The position numbers and the translations under genes are program-made. DNA of 64,000 bases from an uncultured Opitutales bacterium (lineage in GTDB: Bacteria > Verrucomicrobiota > Verrucomicrobiia > Opitutales > Seribacteraceae): the NCBI GenBank assembly GCA_943789375.1, contig CALSTX010000010.1, positions 186,001-250,000 on the forward strand, read 5' to 3'. Shown here one piece after another: positions 43,408 through 53,473 of the stretch (position 1 is its first letter; each line of letters begins with the position of its first letter). The notes beneath the pieces were generated by a model. It searched no databases. It was given only the letters and a program-made list of their open reading frames with translations, and was not told the origin of the DNA.

Positions 43408-43989
43408 ATGAGCTATTCGAAAAGAAATAAATCTAAATCTCAATCATCTAAAACCGAAGAGGAGTCTGAGCTTTTTGAAAAAGTAGTTCACATCAATCGT
43501 TGTGCTAAGGTTGTAAAGGGTGGAAGGCGCTTTAGCTTTGCTGCACTTATTGTTGTAGGTGATCAGAAAGGGAATGTTGGTTTTGGCTATGGTAAAGCCC
43601 AAATGGTCCCTGACGCTATTAGAAAAGGTACAGACAAAGCTAAGAAATCTATGCGCCCTGTATCCATTTCAGGTGACACTATTCCCCATCCTGTTTTGGG
43701 ATGTTATGACGGCGGTAAGGTAATGCTTCGTCCAGCTCGCCCGGGTACTGGAATTATTGCTGGCGGAGGGGTTCGTGCCGTTTTGGAAGCCGCAGGTATT
43801 AAAAATATTTTGTCAAAATCTCTTGGATCAAACAATCATTTGTCAGTTGTTTCTGCAACGATGAATGGCTTAAGCCAGCTCCGTACTGCAGTTGAGATTT
43901 CTGAGGTTCGAGGTGAAGAAGTTAAAGGTCCTGCATTTACGGTTCAAAAAGCAGCACAAGCATCTGCGGTTTTAGCTGCTGCGGAATAA
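43408..43989 (+). CDS. rpsE: 30S ribosomal protein S5
   Basis: S5 affects decoding accuracy. [39 protein letters not shown] is the double-stranded RNA-binding domain, followed by [25 protein letters not shown]. Length 193 aa, with an extra Lys/Ser-rich N-terminus of about 20 residues. Only 19 bp separate it from rplO, so no rpmD (L30) gene exists here. Confidence 0.97.
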   Translation: MSYSKRNKSKSQSSKTEEESELFEKVVHINRCAKVVKGGRRFSFAALIVVGDQKGNVGFGYGKAQMVPDAIRKGTDKAKKSMRPVSISGDTIPHPVLGCYDGGKVMLRPARPGTGIIAGGGVRAVLEAAGIKNILSKSLGSNNHLSVVSATMNGLSQLRTAVEISEVRGEEVKGPAFTVQKAAQASAVLAAAE

Positions 43990-44008
43990 CTAATTAAATA
44001 TTTTTATT

Positions 44009-44440
44009 ATGAAGGAAGATAACTTACCATCAGGTGCAAATCGCGAAAAAAAGCGAGTTGGTAGAGGTGAAGGTAATGGTCATGGCAAAACATGCTGTCG
44101 TGGACATAAAGGTGCAGGTGCTCGTTCAGGTTACTCGCTTCGTCCAGGTTTTGAGGGCGGCCAAATGCCATTGTTCCGAAAATTACCTCAACGCGGTTTT
44201 AATCGTACTCGGTTTCAAACCACCTGTGCTATTGTGAATTTATCAGATCTTGAAAGAGTAGAAGGTGACCTGATCGATTTGAATACCCTTAAGAAAGCTG
44301 GTCTCATTCGTTCAAATTCAACCTTAGCAAAACTCCTAGGGAACGGATCTGTTGACAAAGCCTACAAGATTAAACTTACGGCTTGCTCTAAGTCCGCTCG
44401 GGACAAAATTGAAGCCGCAGGTGGTTCAATCGAAGAATAG
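44009..44440 (+). CDS. rplO: 50S ribosomal protein L15
   Basis: L15 binds 23S rRNA late in assembly. GRGEGNGHGKTCCRGHKGAGARSGYSLRPGFEGGQMPLFRKLPQRGF is the Gly-rich arm and SKSARDKIEAAGGSIEE the conserved end. Length 143 aa. secY follows closely. Confidence 0.97.
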   Translation: MKEDNLPSGANREKKRVGRGEGNGHGKTCCRGHKGAGARSGYSLRPGFEGGQMPLFRKLPQRGFNRTRFQTTCAIVNLSDLERVEGDLIDLNTLKKAGLIRSNSTLAKLLGNGSVDKAYKIKLTACSKSARDKIEAAGGSIEE

Positions 44441-44455
44441 TAATATTTGGTTATA

Positions 44456-46024
44456 ATGCTCTCTGCTTTCACAAATTCTCTTAAAATACCTGAGTTAAGG
44501 CAAAAGATCTTCTTTACTTTAGCTTTGTTGTTTATCGCCCGAGTCGGAGCTAATATTCCACTACCCGGTGTCGATCCATCTCCAATTAAAGAATTTTTCG
44601 AGTTGAGAGAGCAAACTCGTAGTTCATCAGAAGGTAATGACATTCTTGGGTTTTACAATATGTTCACTGGGGGTGCTTTACTCAATGGTGCTTTGTTCGC
44701 TCTTGGCATTATGCCCTATATTAGTGCTTCGATTATTATGCAATTGATGGGTGCTGTTTGGCCTCAACTTGCTAGGTTGCAACAAGAAGGTGAGCCTGGC
44801 CGACAAAAAATTGCACAATACACTAGATATCTAACTATTATAATTTGTATAATCCAAGGTGGTTTGTTAGCGGTGGCGCTTCGTGATAGCCCTGGTAGTT
44901 TAATTCAAGGTTTTAATCCCACAGAGTCTGGTCTTGATGGCCAACCACTGGGCAATATAGTAGTCGCTTCTTCACCCAACCTTTTTCTACTTAATTCCAT
45001 AGTATTTTTAACAACCGGTTCGTTGATTTTAATGTGGTTAGGTGAACAGATCACGCAAAGAGGAATTGGTAACGGTATTTCGTTATTGATCACAGTTGGT
45101 ATTCTTGCTGATTTACCCAAAGCTTTAGCTGATGCTTATGTCTTAATTTTCGAAGCTCCTGCGAGTGATAATTTGGTTATAGTTAAGGCAGTCATTATGA
45201 TCGGATTGTTTTTAGTTGTTGTTGGTGGGATTATTGCCGTTACCCAAGCGCAACGCAAAATTCCCGTTCAATATGCTAAACGAATGGTTGGTCGTAAGGT
45301 GTTCGGAGGTCAAAGCTCGTTTCTTCCTCTTAAAGTTAACTATGCCGGAGTCATGCCTGTTATTTTTGCAAGTGCAATTCTCATGTTCCCTGCTCAACTG
45401 TTACGTACATTAGGCGCTGCTATTGCGGACTCCCCTTCTGAAACTAATTGGGCAATCGATTTAGCTAATGTTTTTGCGAGTCGTGGTTGGTTTTATTACA
45501 TTGTTTATGGCGGTCTAATTCTGGTGTTTAGTTATTTTTGGGTTTCGATCATGTTCAAACCTGTACAAATTGCGGATGACCTTAAGAAAAACGGTGGTTA
45601 TGTACCTGGTGTTAGACCGGGTGATCCGACTGCCCGATTTCTTGATTTTACTATGACTCGTCTCACTTTAGCAGGAGCAATATTCCTTACTGTCATTGCA
45701 GTTTTTCCTGATCTAATTTTCAACTTAGCTAATGTCTCTTACAATGTAGCTACTTTCTTTGGCGGAACTGGTATGCTGATTATTGTCGGTGTTGTCCTAG
45801 ATACTATGCGTCAGATTGAAACCTTTTTATTACAAAGGCACTATGATGGGTTTTTGCGTAAAGGTAGAATTCGTGGTAGATCATCAAATTCAAATCAAAG
45901 AATTGAATCGCTTGAACTTAAAGCCTTTGAAGCTGAGTGGCGACCGCTGATTTGGATCTCAGTATTTTTATTTGTTCTTGGTCTTGTTGGATATTTTCTT
46001 AACAACACAAATTTTTTCTCTTAA
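44456..46024 (+). CDS. secY: Preprotein translocase subunit SecY
   Basis: SecY is the Sec channel, with ten membrane spans. From the ATG at 44456 (MLSAFTNSLKIPELRQKIFFTLALLF) it is 522 aa; a TTG at 44447 would add three residues. ARVGANIPLPGVD, GIMPYISASIIMQLM, QRGIGNGISLL and the cytoplasmic loop GGYVPGVRPGDPTARFLDFTMTRLTLAG are conserved. The extended loop after span 2 (about residues 130-165) is longer than in E. coli. The usual adk, map, infA and rpmJ do not follow; rpsM comes next after 29 bp. Confidence 0.97.
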   Translation: MLSAFTNSLKIPELRQKIFFTLALLFIARVGANIPLPGVDPSPIKEFFELREQTRSSSEGNDILGFYNMFTGGALLNGALFALGIMPYISASIIMQLMGAVWPQLARLQQEGEPGRQKIAQYTRYLTIIICIIQGGLLAVALRDSPGSLIQGFNPTESGLDGQPLGNIVVASSPNLFLLNSIVFLTTGSLILMWLGEQITQRGIGNGISLLITVGILADLPKALADAYVLIFEAPASDNLVIVKAVIMIGLFLVVVGGIIAVTQAQRKIPVQYAKRMVGRKVFGGQSSFLPLKVNYAGVMPVIFASAILMFPAQLLRTLGAAIADSPSETNWAIDLANVFASRGWFYYIVYGGLILVFSYFWVSIMFKPVQIADDLKKNGGYVPGVRPGDPTARFLDFTMTRLTLAGAIFLTVIAVFPDLIFNLANVSYNVATFFGGTGMLIIVGVVLDTMRQIETFLLQRHYDGFLRKGRIRGRSSNSNQRIESLELKAFEAEWRPLIWISVFLFVLGLVGYFLNNTNFFS

Positions 46025-46053
46025 TAACATTTTAACACAACGAAAGATTAATC

Positions 46054-46428
46054 ATGGCTAGATTGCTAGGAGTAGACATACCAAACCGTAAAAAAATTGG
46101 ATTTTCTTTACGCTACATTTACGGCGTCGGACCGACGCGTTCGAAAGTAATTCTTGACGCTACGAACATTGACCCAGACAGGCGAACAATGGATCTTAAT
46201 GAGCAGGAGTTAAGCCTCATCAGTAACTACATAATTGATCAAAAAATTATGGTTGAGGGTGATTTGCGTCGAAACATTACAAATAACCTTAAGAGGTTAC
46301 AGAGTATTCGTTGCTATCGTGGTTTACGACATCAGCGTGGCTTACCCGTTCGCGGACAAAGAACTATTACTAATGCTAGAACTCGAAAAGGTGGCAGAAA
46401 AACTGTTGGCGTAATTCGTAAGGCATAA
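46054..46428 (+). CDS. rpsM: 30S ribosomal protein S13
   Basis: S13 contacts the P-site tRNA and bridges to L5. [34 protein letters not shown] and [30 protein letters not shown] are diagnostic. Length 124 aa. First gene of the alpha-type cluster. No rpmJ (L36) precedes it. Confidence 0.97.
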   Translation: MARLLGVDIPNRKKIGFSLRYIYGVGPTRSKVILDATNIDPDRRTMDLNEQELSLISNYIIDQKIMVEGDLRRNITNNLKRLQSIRCYRGLRHQRGLPVRGQRTITNARTRKGGRKTVGVIRKA

Positions 46429-46445
46429 AAATTTATATATATCCT

Positions 46446-47033
46446 ATGAGCGAAGAAGAAAACATTATTGAATCGGATGAATCAAAGGTAGCAGTACCTG
46501 AAGAAAACAAGCCCGAAACTCAAGCCACCGCAACCAAAGAAGAATCTGCAGTAACAGAGCCTAAAAATGATTCTTCAGCTGAGCAAACTACAGAAAAGAC
46601 ATCAGAAAAAAAAGAAGAGACTGCTGCTGATTTACTTGGTGCTAATATTGAACAAGTTAAGGTTCGAAAAGCAAAAGGGAGTAAGAATATTTCATCAGGC
46701 ATTTGTTTTATTGTTGCAACTTTCAACAATACAAAAGTGTCCTTTTCCGATATGAACGGAAATATTATATCTTGGTCAAGCTCTGGGAAGTGCAACTTCC
46801 GTGGTTCACGAAAATCAACTGCTTATGCTGCACAAGTTGTGACTCAAGACGCTGGTCGTGTTGCTATGTCTCACGGCATGAAAGAGGTCTTGGTGAAGGT
46901 AAAAGGGCCAGGTATGGGCAGAGATTCCGCCATACGAGCTTTGCAAAGCTTAGGCTTTATGGTTTCAACGATCATCGATGTAACACCTGTTCCACACAAT
47001 GGCTGTCGTCCGCCTAAGAGAAGACGAGTTTAA
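46446..47033 (+). CDS. rpsK: 30S ribosomal protein S11 with long acidic N-terminal extension
   Basis: S11 is a platform protein near the 3' end of 16S rRNA and the mRNA exit. The normal core begins near residue 78 ([26 protein letters not shown]) and ends [13 protein letters not shown], intact. About 70 extra residues precede it: low-complexity, rich in Glu, Ser, Thr and Lys ([26 protein letters not shown]). The whole protein is 195 aa against about 129 for the family. No in-frame ATG, GTG or TTG exists between the start and the core, so the extension is not a mis-set start. It reads as disordered. Lies between rpsM (17 bp) and rpsD (34 bp). Confidence 0.96.
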   Translation: MSEEENIIESDESKVAVPEENKPETQATATKEESAVTEPKNDSSAEQTTEKTSEKKEETAADLLGANIEQVKVRKAKGSKNISSGICFIVATFNNTKVSFSDMNGNIISWSSSGKCNFRGSRKSTAYAAQVVTQDAGRVAMSHGMKEVLVKVKGPGMGRDSAIRALQSLGFMVSTIIDVTPVPHNGCRPPKRRRV

Positions 47034-47067
47034 TTTTTCACCATAATAATATTTTACCTCACTTACT

Positions 47068-47676
47068 ATGTCACGATATACAGGTCCAACCACTAGGATT
47101 AATCGCCGTTTTGGAATGGCAATCTTTCCTGCAAATAAAGCATTTGAGCGAAGAACTTACCCGCCAGGTCAACATGGCCCATCTTTCAGGCGTAAAGTTA
47201 GTGATTATGGTGAAGGTCTCATCGAAAAACAAAAACTTCGGATGATGTACGGCCTTACTGAGAAACAATTTCGTAATATGTTCGAGCGTGCTAAGCGCAA
47301 ACAAGGTGTTACAGGTGAAGTATTTTTGGCTATGCTTGAAACAAGGCTCGATAATGTCGTTTACAGATTAGGTTTAGCCAAGACAAGACAAGCTGCTCGT
47401 CAATTTGTTAATCACGGCCATGTAATTGTTAATGGAACCAAAACAGACATTCCTAGCTTTCAAGTCTCCGAAGGTGATGAAATTGGTGTTCGTGAAAAAA
47501 CATCTTCCAGGCAAGTTGCCACTCGAAATTTAGAAGGTTCTCAGTACCATCCTGCTCCACCATGGCTCGAAATTAACATAGATTCATTACAAGGCACTGT
47601 TAGCAGATTTCCTCAGACAGATGAACTTGAGCAAAGTGTTAATGTTCAGCTAGTCGTTGAATTCTACAGTCGATAG
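47068..47676 (+). CDS. rpsD: 30S ribosomal protein S4
   Basis: S4 nucleates 30S assembly and guards fidelity. SRYTGPTTRINRRFGMAIF, RRTYPPGQHG and the S4 domain ETRLDNVVYRLGLAKTRQAARQFVNHGHVIVNG are clear. The zinc-binding cysteines of the C+ form are absent. Length 202 aa. Confidence 0.97.
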   Translation: MSRYTGPTTRINRRFGMAIFPANKAFERRTYPPGQHGPSFRRKVSDYGEGLIEKQKLRMMYGLTEKQFRNMFERAKRKQGVTGEVFLAMLETRLDNVVYRLGLAKTRQAARQFVNHGHVIVNGTKTDIPSFQVSEGDEIGVREKTSSRQVATRNLEGSQYHPAPPWLEINIDSLQGTVSRFPQTDELEQSVNVQLVVEFYSR

Positions 47677-47710
47677 ATTTACAAATTATACCCACTAAAC
47701 TTTTTTTACT

Positions 47711-48712
47711 ATGGCCAAAAGACTCGGAAAGTTCGAACTACCAAATCGTCTCATCAAAGAAGATGAAACTGCAACAGAGAAATACGCAAAGTTTATTGCA
47801 GATCCCTTTGAGTCCGGTTACGGACATACAATAGGGAATGCTTTTCGTAGAGTATTGCTTAGCTCTATTGAGGGGGCAGCAATATCATCTCTCAAAATGG
47901 ACGGTGTTCAGCATGAATTCCAAAGCGTAGACGGTGTTGTTGAAGACATAACTGATATTGTATTGAACCTTAAAAAGGTTTTAATAATAAGTCACAAAGC
48001 AGATCCTGTTACACTTACCATCGATGTAGAGAAAGATGGGGTTGTTACTGCCGCTGACATCTCTCCTGCTGAAGGTATTGAGGTGGTAAATCCGGATCAG
48101 ATCATTCTAACAACTGATCGTAAGCAAAAAGTTACAGCTGAGTTGATTGTTACTGTGGGTCGTGGGTTTTGCTTAGGTGAAGATAGTAAGAGCGATGACC
48201 AACCAATCGGGATGATCAATGTTGATGCTCTTTACAGTCCAGTTAAATTAGTAAAATACGAAGTCCAAAACACCCGTGTCGGACAGATGACGGATTACGA
48301 CAAGCTTATTCTCGAAGTGAATACCGATGGTCGTATCACTCCGGAGGATGCGTTGAAACAATCAGCTGCTATTTTGCGTCATCACCTGGATGTTTTCGAC
48401 CAAATAACTGAGGAACAAATCGAATTTGAAAGTCAAACTAAGGAAGTAAGTGAAGAACAGAACAGACTCCGGAACTTGTTGAGCATGAGTGTAAATGAAA
48501 TTGAACTTTCGGTTCGTGCTGCAAATTGCTTAAACAATGCAAATATTACAACGGTTGGTGAATTAGCCACCAAATCTGAACCAGAAATGTTAAAATACAG
48601 AAATTTTGGTAAAAAATCCCTCAACGAAATTAAAGCAAAACTTGAACAGCTTGGGCTTTCACTTGGAATGAAATTCGAAAGTCGACTTCTTGAAGCTGCT
48701 GCCAATCAATAA
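47711..48712 (+). CDS. rpoA: RNA polymerase alpha subunit
   Basis: RpoA assembles RNA polymerase and binds activators or UP elements. The N-terminal domain has EPFESGYGHTIGNAFRRVLLSSIEGAAISSLKMDGVQHEF. The C-terminal domain has IELSVRAANCLNNANITTVGELATKSEPEMLKYRNFGKKSLNEIKAKLEQLGLSLGM. Length 333 aa, normal. It sits between rpsD and rplQ, the usual order. Confidence 0.97.
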   Translation: MAKRLGKFELPNRLIKEDETATEKYAKFIADPFESGYGHTIGNAFRRVLLSSIEGAAISSLKMDGVQHEFQSVDGVVEDITDIVLNLKKVLIISHKADPVTLTIDVEKDGVVTAADISPAEGIEVVNPDQIILTTDRKQKVTAELIVTVGRGFCLGEDSKSDDQPIGMINVDALYSPVKLVKYEVQNTRVGQMTDYDKLILEVNTDGRITPEDALKQSAAILRHHLDVFDQITEEQIEFESQTKEVSEEQNRLRNLLSMSVNEIELSVRAANCLNNANITTVGELATKSEPEMLKYRNFGKKSLNEIKAKLEQLGLSLGMKFESRLLEAAANQ

Positions 48713-48733
48713 TTATTCTTTGAACAAACTGAT

Positions 48734-49381
48734 ATGAGACATCGCAAACATAACCATCAACTTGGGGTAAAAACGGCACACAGATCTTCATTACTTGCGA
48801 ATTTGTCTTGCTCCTTGATTGAGAACGGCCGAATTAAAACGACACTAGCTAAAGCTCGTGCTTTGAGGCCTTCCATTGAAAAAGCGATTACCTTGGCCAA
48901 AAAAGCCCATGCTACAGATGATGCGGCACAAAAAGTACATTACCGACGTCTCGCGATTGCTAGGTTACGAAGTAAGGCTGCGGTCAAAAAGCTCTTTGAT
49001 GAGCTTGCTGAACAGTTTGTTACTAGGAATGGCGGATATACTCGTATTTATAAATTAGCTTTGCCGAGACTAGGGGATGCCGCTGAAATGGCACTCATTG
49101 AATTTGTCGAAGAAGCACCAAAGAAAAAAGCCAAAAAGAAGAAGGTTGCAGCCAAGAAAGTAAAGCCATCGACTAAGAACTCCGAGGATGAAGATTCTAA
49201 ATCCATAGGTGATAAGCCTGACACTAGTGATGCTGTAGTAGACAAACCTGAGGCTTCTTTAGCAAAGGTGGATACTGGTGAAGCCCCAAAACCTGCTAAG
49301 ACTAAAAAAGAACTCAAACAAAAAGATTCTTCTGAAAGTGAGGACTCTAATATTGTCGAGGAAAAGAAAGAAGAAAAGTAA
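48734..49381 (+). CDS. rplQ: 50S ribosomal protein L17 with long charged C-terminal tail
   Basis: L17 lies near the tunnel exit. Residues 1-118 are the normal protein (MRHRKHNHQLGVKTAHRSSLLANLSCSLIENGRIKTTLAKARALRPSIEKAITLAKKA... GDAAEMALIEFVE). Residues 119-215 are an added low-complexity tail: first Lys/Ala-rich (KKKAKKKKVAAKKVK), then alternating acidic and Lys segments ending EEKKEEK. Length 215 aa against about 120. Last gene of the expression block; a 115-bp gap with no visible gene follows before guaA. Confidence 0.95.
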   Translation: MRHRKHNHQLGVKTAHRSSLLANLSCSLIENGRIKTTLAKARALRPSIEKAITLAKKAHATDDAAQKVHYRRLAIARLRSKAAVKKLFDELAEQFVTRNGGYTRIYKLALPRLGDAAEMALIEFVEEAPKKKAKKKKVAAKKVKPSTKNSEDEDSKSIGDKPDTSDAVVDKPEASLAKVDTGEAPKPAKTKKELKQKDSSESEDSNIVEEKKEEK

Positions 49382-49496
49382 ACTTTCTCTCTTTTTCTAT
49401 TTAATCACTTCTCAAATTATCTTTTCTTTGGGTTGCCAAATCATTGGCTGACTCCTTTGTTAGTTCTTTTTATAGTAGAGCTATCACCATTTTATT

Positions 49497-51035
49497 ATGC
49501 CTCAGACAATCCTAGTTCTTGATTTTGGTTCGCAGTATACTCAAGTTATTGCTCGCCGTATAAGGGAAGCAAATGTCTATTCCCGTGTTATACCATATAA
49601 TACACCGCTTAGTGAAATTAAGAAGTTCAAACCCATTGGTATTGTCCTGTCTGGTGGTCCCGCTAGTGTGCTAATCAAGGGATCCCCAAAGCCAAATGTT
49701 GGGATTTTTAATTTGGGAATACCTGTTCTTGGTATTTGTTACGGATTACAACTTATGGCTAAAATGCTTGGCGGGAAGGTTGAAAAAAGTTCACTCAGAG
49801 AATATGGTCGCGGGAAGTTAGTAATAATAAAAAAAGGAGCTTTATTTAAAGACCTGCCAGATGAGTTGACAGTATGGAATTCACATGGTGATGGTTTAAC
49901 CAATATACCCAAAGGCTTCCGTTCTGTCGCTAGAACCGAGAACTCAAACTTTGCAGCGATTGAAGAACCGAAAAAAAAGTTTTATGGTTTACAGTTTCAT
50001 CCTGAAGTTGAGCATTCGCAAAAAGGTTCAGAGATTATAAAAAACTTTTTGTTTAGTGTTTGTGGTTGTAAGGCTGATTGGGATATGGAGGATTTTGTCA
50101 ATGTTGCAGTTGAGCAGATTCGTTCTCAGGTTGGAACAAATCATGTTATTCTCGGTTTAAGCGGAGGTGTTGATTCTTCAGTTGCTGCGTCCCTTATCCA
50201 TAAAGCAATTGGCAAACAGTTAACCTGTATTTTTGTTGATAATGGTTTACTTCGTCTGCACGAAAGAGAAGAAGTGAAAAAATTATTCCGCGACCACATA
50301 CCAGGCAAACTCAAAGTATCTTTAGCTGGTTCTCTTTTCTTGAAACGCTTAAAGGGTGTAACGAATCCAGAGACTAAAAGAAAAATTATTGGAAAAACAT
50401 TTATTGAAGTATTTGACAAAGAAGTAAAGAAACTTGGAAAGGTTGATTTTCTTGCTCAAGGCACTCTATATCCTGATGTAATTGAAAGCGTTCCAATTGG
50501 TGGTAACCCTGCTGCAATGATTAAAAGTCATCACAATGTTGGGGGCCTTCCCAAGAAAATGAAGCTCAAGCTTTTAGAACCCTTGCGTGAACTTTTTAAA
50601 GATGAGGTTAGAGACTTAGGACGCAGTCTTGGCTTACCTGAAAATGTTTTGATGAGACATCCATTTCCTGGCCCTGGCTTAGGCGTTAGAGTTATAGGAG
50701 ACATCAATCAAAACAGGTTGAGGGTTTTGAAGGAGGCAGATGCGATTTTTATTGAAGAACTTAAACTGGCAAAATGGTATTTTAAATTGTGGCAAGCATT
50801 CTGCGTATTTTTGCCGGTTCGTAGTGTTGGAGTTATGGGCGATGAAAGAACCTATGAAAATGTAATTTCCCTCCGAGCAGTTACCAGCAGTGACGCAATG
50901 ACCGCGGATTGGGCGAAACTTCCTGATAGCTTACTAAGAAAAGTTTCTAATCGAATTATTAATGAAGTAAAAGGAGCTAATCGAGTGGTGTATGATATTA
51001 GCTCTAAGCCACCCAGTACGATTGAGTGGGAGTAG
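49497..51035 (+). CDS. guaA: GMP synthase (glutamine-hydrolysing)
   Basis: GuaA turns XMP into GMP with ATP and glutamine ammonia. The N-terminal class I glutaminase has the nucleophile Cys81 in GICYGLQ and the His-Glu pair in LQFHPEVEH. The ATP-pyrophosphatase domain has the PP-loop [12 protein letters not shown] (about residue 221) and the C-terminal dimerisation domain ends [17 protein letters not shown]. Length 512 aa, typical. hisD follows after 20 bp; co-transcription into the his genes is likely but the pathways differ. Confidence 0.97.
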   Translation: MPQTILVLDFGSQYTQVIARRIREANVYSRVIPYNTPLSEIKKFKPIGIVLSGGPASVLIKGSPKPNVGIFNLGIPVLGICYGLQLMAKMLGGKVEKSSLREYGRGKLVIIKKGALFKDLPDELTVWNSHGDGLTNIPKGFRSVARTENSNFAAIEEPKKKFYGLQFHPEVEHSQKGSEIIKNFLFSVCGCKADWDMEDFVNVAVEQIRSQVGTNHVILGLSGGVDSSVAASLIHKAIGKQLTCIFVDNGLLRLHEREEVKKLFRDHIPGKLKVSLAGSLFLKRLKGVTNPETKRKIIGKTFIEVFDKEVKKLGKVDFLAQGTLYPDVIESVPIGGNPAAMIKSHHNVGGLPKKMKLKLLEPLRELFKDEVRDLGRSLGLPENVLMRHPFPGPGLGVRVIGDINQNRLRVLKEADAIFIEELKLAKWYFKLWQAFCVFLPVRSVGVMGDERTYENVISLRAVTSSDAMTADWAKLPDSLLRKVSNRIINEVKGANRVVYDISSKPPSTIEWE

Positions 51036-51055
51036 TATATGGTTAGACTATTTTT

Positions 51056-52363
51056 ATGCCTTACTCATTTTTAGAATATGACTCTTCACTAATAAGCGAT
51101 TTAAAGACTTTCGCTTCTTCAACTGCTTCAAACAAAGATATCATTACGACGGTATCTTCAATTTTGGAGGAAATAAGAGCAGGTGGAGATAAAGCAGTTT
51201 TTGAAAAAACGAAGCTCTATGACCATGTAAGTTTGACTACAGCTCAACTCAAGGTTTCAACAGACGAGCTTTCTTCAGGTTTTGCTTCTCTTAGCGATGA
51301 GGAACTGAAAGCCTTGAATGATGCCCAAAACAATATTTTTGACTTTCATCAACAAAGTTTTCCGCATGATTGGACTGGTACAAATTCTCATGGAGCAGAG
51401 TTTGGTGAAAAATATTATCCTATAAAGCGGGTCGGGCTTTATATTCCTGGAGGAAATGTACCTTTAGTTTCAACTGTTCTCATGACAGTAATTCTTGCTC
51501 AAGTAGCAAAAGTCCCAGAAATTGCTGTTGTTACTCCGCCTGCAGCCGATGGCACTATTTCACCCAAATTATTAGGTGCTCTTCAGTATTTGGGTATCAA
51601 CGAAGTTTACAAAGTTGGTGGGGCACAGGCAATAGGAGCGTTGGCTTATGGAACGAACTTAATTCCCTCGGTGGATAAAATTTTTGGGCCTGGGAATGCT
51701 TATGTCAACGAAGCGAAGCGGCAGGTTTTCGGAACCGTTGGTGTTGATTTGCTGCCGGGGCCAAGTGAAGTAATGGTGATTGCGGATGAGACTGCAAACC
51801 CCGAATTTGTAGCTGCTGCTCTACTGGCACAGGCTGAACATGGCTCTGGAAAAGAAAAAGTATATTTTCTCTTCACTGAAAAATACCTCTTCCAACAGAC
51901 AATGAAAGAATTAGATGTCCAAGCACAAAAGCTTTCCCATAAGCATTCGATTGTAAGTTTATTAAAAAGTGGATTTAAAGCTGTTCTTGTAAGTGACCTA
52001 GATCAAATAATAGAAGTGGCAAATTTTATTGCTCCTGAGCATTTAGAGCTTCAAGTTTCCGAAAATCATCTTGAAATCTTAGTTGAAAATATCACTACTG
52101 CTGGAGCCTTGTTGTTGGGCCATTTCACTGCAACTGCATTGGGTGACTTTATTGCTGGTCCCAGCCATGTATTACCTACAGGTCGATCTTCTCGATTTTC
52201 TTCTGGTCTCCGTGTACATGATTTTCTTCGTCGTTCTAGTATCATAAAATATGATCAGAAAGCCGTTATTAAAGCTGAAGAGCATATTAGTAGTTTTGCA
52301 AAAATGGAACGATTAGATGGCCATGGTGCTTCGGTAAATATAAGAACTAAACCTTGTAGATAA
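51056..52363 (+). CDS. hisD: Histidinol dehydrogenase
   Basis: HisD does the last two oxidations to histidine with NAD and zinc. YIPGGNVPLVSTVLMT, VGGAQAIGALAYGT, GPGNAYVNEAKRQVFGTVGVDLLPGPSEVMVIAD, EHGSG and IAPEHLEL, then GPSHVLPTGRSSRFSSGL, cover the NAD, zinc and catalytic residues. Length 435 aa. First of four his genes here (hisD, hisC, hisB, hisH). hisG, hisI, hisA and hisF are not in the window. Confidence 0.97.
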   Translation: MPYSFLEYDSSLISDLKTFASSTASNKDIITTVSSILEEIRAGGDKAVFEKTKLYDHVSLTTAQLKVSTDELSSGFASLSDEELKALNDAQNNIFDFHQQSFPHDWTGTNSHGAEFGEKYYPIKRVGLYIPGGNVPLVSTVLMTVILAQVAKVPEIAVVTPPAADGTISPKLLGALQYLGINEVYKVGGAQAIGALAYGTNLIPSVDKIFGPGNAYVNEAKRQVFGTVGVDLLPGPSEVMVIADETANPEFVAAALLAQAEHGSGKEKVYFLFTEKYLFQQTMKELDVQAQKLSHKHSIVSLLKSGFKAVLVSDLDQIIEVANFIAPEHLELQVSENHLEILVENITTAGALLLGHFTATALGDFIAGPSHVLPTGRSSRFSSGLRVHDFLRRSSIIKYDQKAVIKAEEHISSFAKMERLDGHGASVNIRTKPCR

Positions 52364-52369
52364 TCGAAA

Positions 52370-53473
52370 GTGGATCCGTTCCTCAACAAGCACCTTTCCC
52401 ATTCTGTTCAATCACACACCCCATATACTCCTGGAGAGCAACCTTCATTGGGACAGAAGGTAATTAAGTTAAATACTAATGAAAACCCGTACCCTCCTAG
52501 TCCATGTGTAAGGTCAAAAATAATAGATGGCATCCAACGCCTTAATCTCTACCCCAACCCTCAGTCATTAGAATTAAGGAAATGTATATCAAATTTAAAT
52601 CGTGTTTCCGTAGAGCAAGTCATTGTTGGCAATGGATCTGATGATATTCTTAATCTCTGTGTTCGTTGCTTTGGAGATGAACATCATTGTGTTGGGATGC
52701 TTGATCCCAGTTACTCCCTCTATGAAGTGCTCACTTCTATTCAAGGGGCAAATATAATACGTATCCCATTTCAGTCTGATGACTTTGAAATTCCTTCGTC
52801 CTTAATTGAGCAATGCGGAGCAAATCTGTTTTTTATCACAAGTCCCCATGCACCAAGCGGACGAGGATATGGTGTAAACGAATTGGCTGATATTCTTAAA
52901 AAATATGAAGGGATTATGGTGATTGATGAAGCTTATGTTGATTTCTCCAATCAATCGGCGGTTCCCTTGTTAAGAGATTTTAAGAAATTAATAATAACGA
53001 GAACTTTTTCTAAATCATATTCTCTAGCCGGGCTGCGTGTTGGTTATGCTTTAGCTAGTCCTGATATTATTGAGATTCTTGATCGAGCGAGAGAAGTTTA
53101 TAATGTTGATAGTCTAGCTCAAATTGGTGCTCAGGCTGCCATCGAGGACCGAGCATATTTTACCAAAACCCGTAAAGATATCATTGATTCTCGAGAACTA
53201 TTATATTCTGTCTTAAAGGGATGGGGATGGCGAACTATACCAAGTTCAACTAATTTTATCTTTACACAGCCTATTGATAAATACGGAAAAACAGGTAAGG
53301 CAGAAGCACAGGGCATGTTCGATTACTTAGAACGAAATGGAATTTTGGTAAGATACTTTGCTTCCAATTCCTTAACCAACTCGTATGTAAGAATCAGTAT
53401 TGGCAAGCCGGAAGAGATAACTATGCTAATAAACAAGATTAAAGAATGGCGACTTCACGAAAAGCAGAAATAG
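52370..53473 (+). CDS. hisC: Histidinol-phosphate aminotransferase
   Basis: HisC moves an amino group from glutamate to imidazole acetol phosphate using [16 protein letters not shown] near the start, [25 protein letters not shown] and the Schiff-base Lys in [18 protein letters not shown] are family motifs. Length 367 aa. The start is GTG at 52370, 6 bp after hisD. Its last 28 bp overlap hisB in another frame, so translation is coupled. Confidence 0.96.
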   Translation: MDPFLNKHLSHSVQSHTPYTPGEQPSLGQKVIKLNTNENPYPPSPCVRSKIIDGIQRLNLYPNPQSLELRKCISNLNRVSVEQVIVGNGSDDILNLCVRCFGDEHHCVGMLDPSYSLYEVLTSIQGANIIRIPFQSDDFEIPSSLIEQCGANLFFITSPHAPSGRGYGVNELADILKKYEGIMVIDEAYVDFSNQSAVPLLRDFKKLIITRTFSKSYSLAGLRVGYALASPDIIEILDRAREVYNVDSLAQIGAQAAIEDRAYFTKTRKDIIDSRELLYSVLKGWGWRTIPSSTNFIFTQPIDKYGKTGKAEAQGMFDYLERNGILVRYFASNSLTNSYVRISIGKPEEITMLINKIKEWRLHEKQK

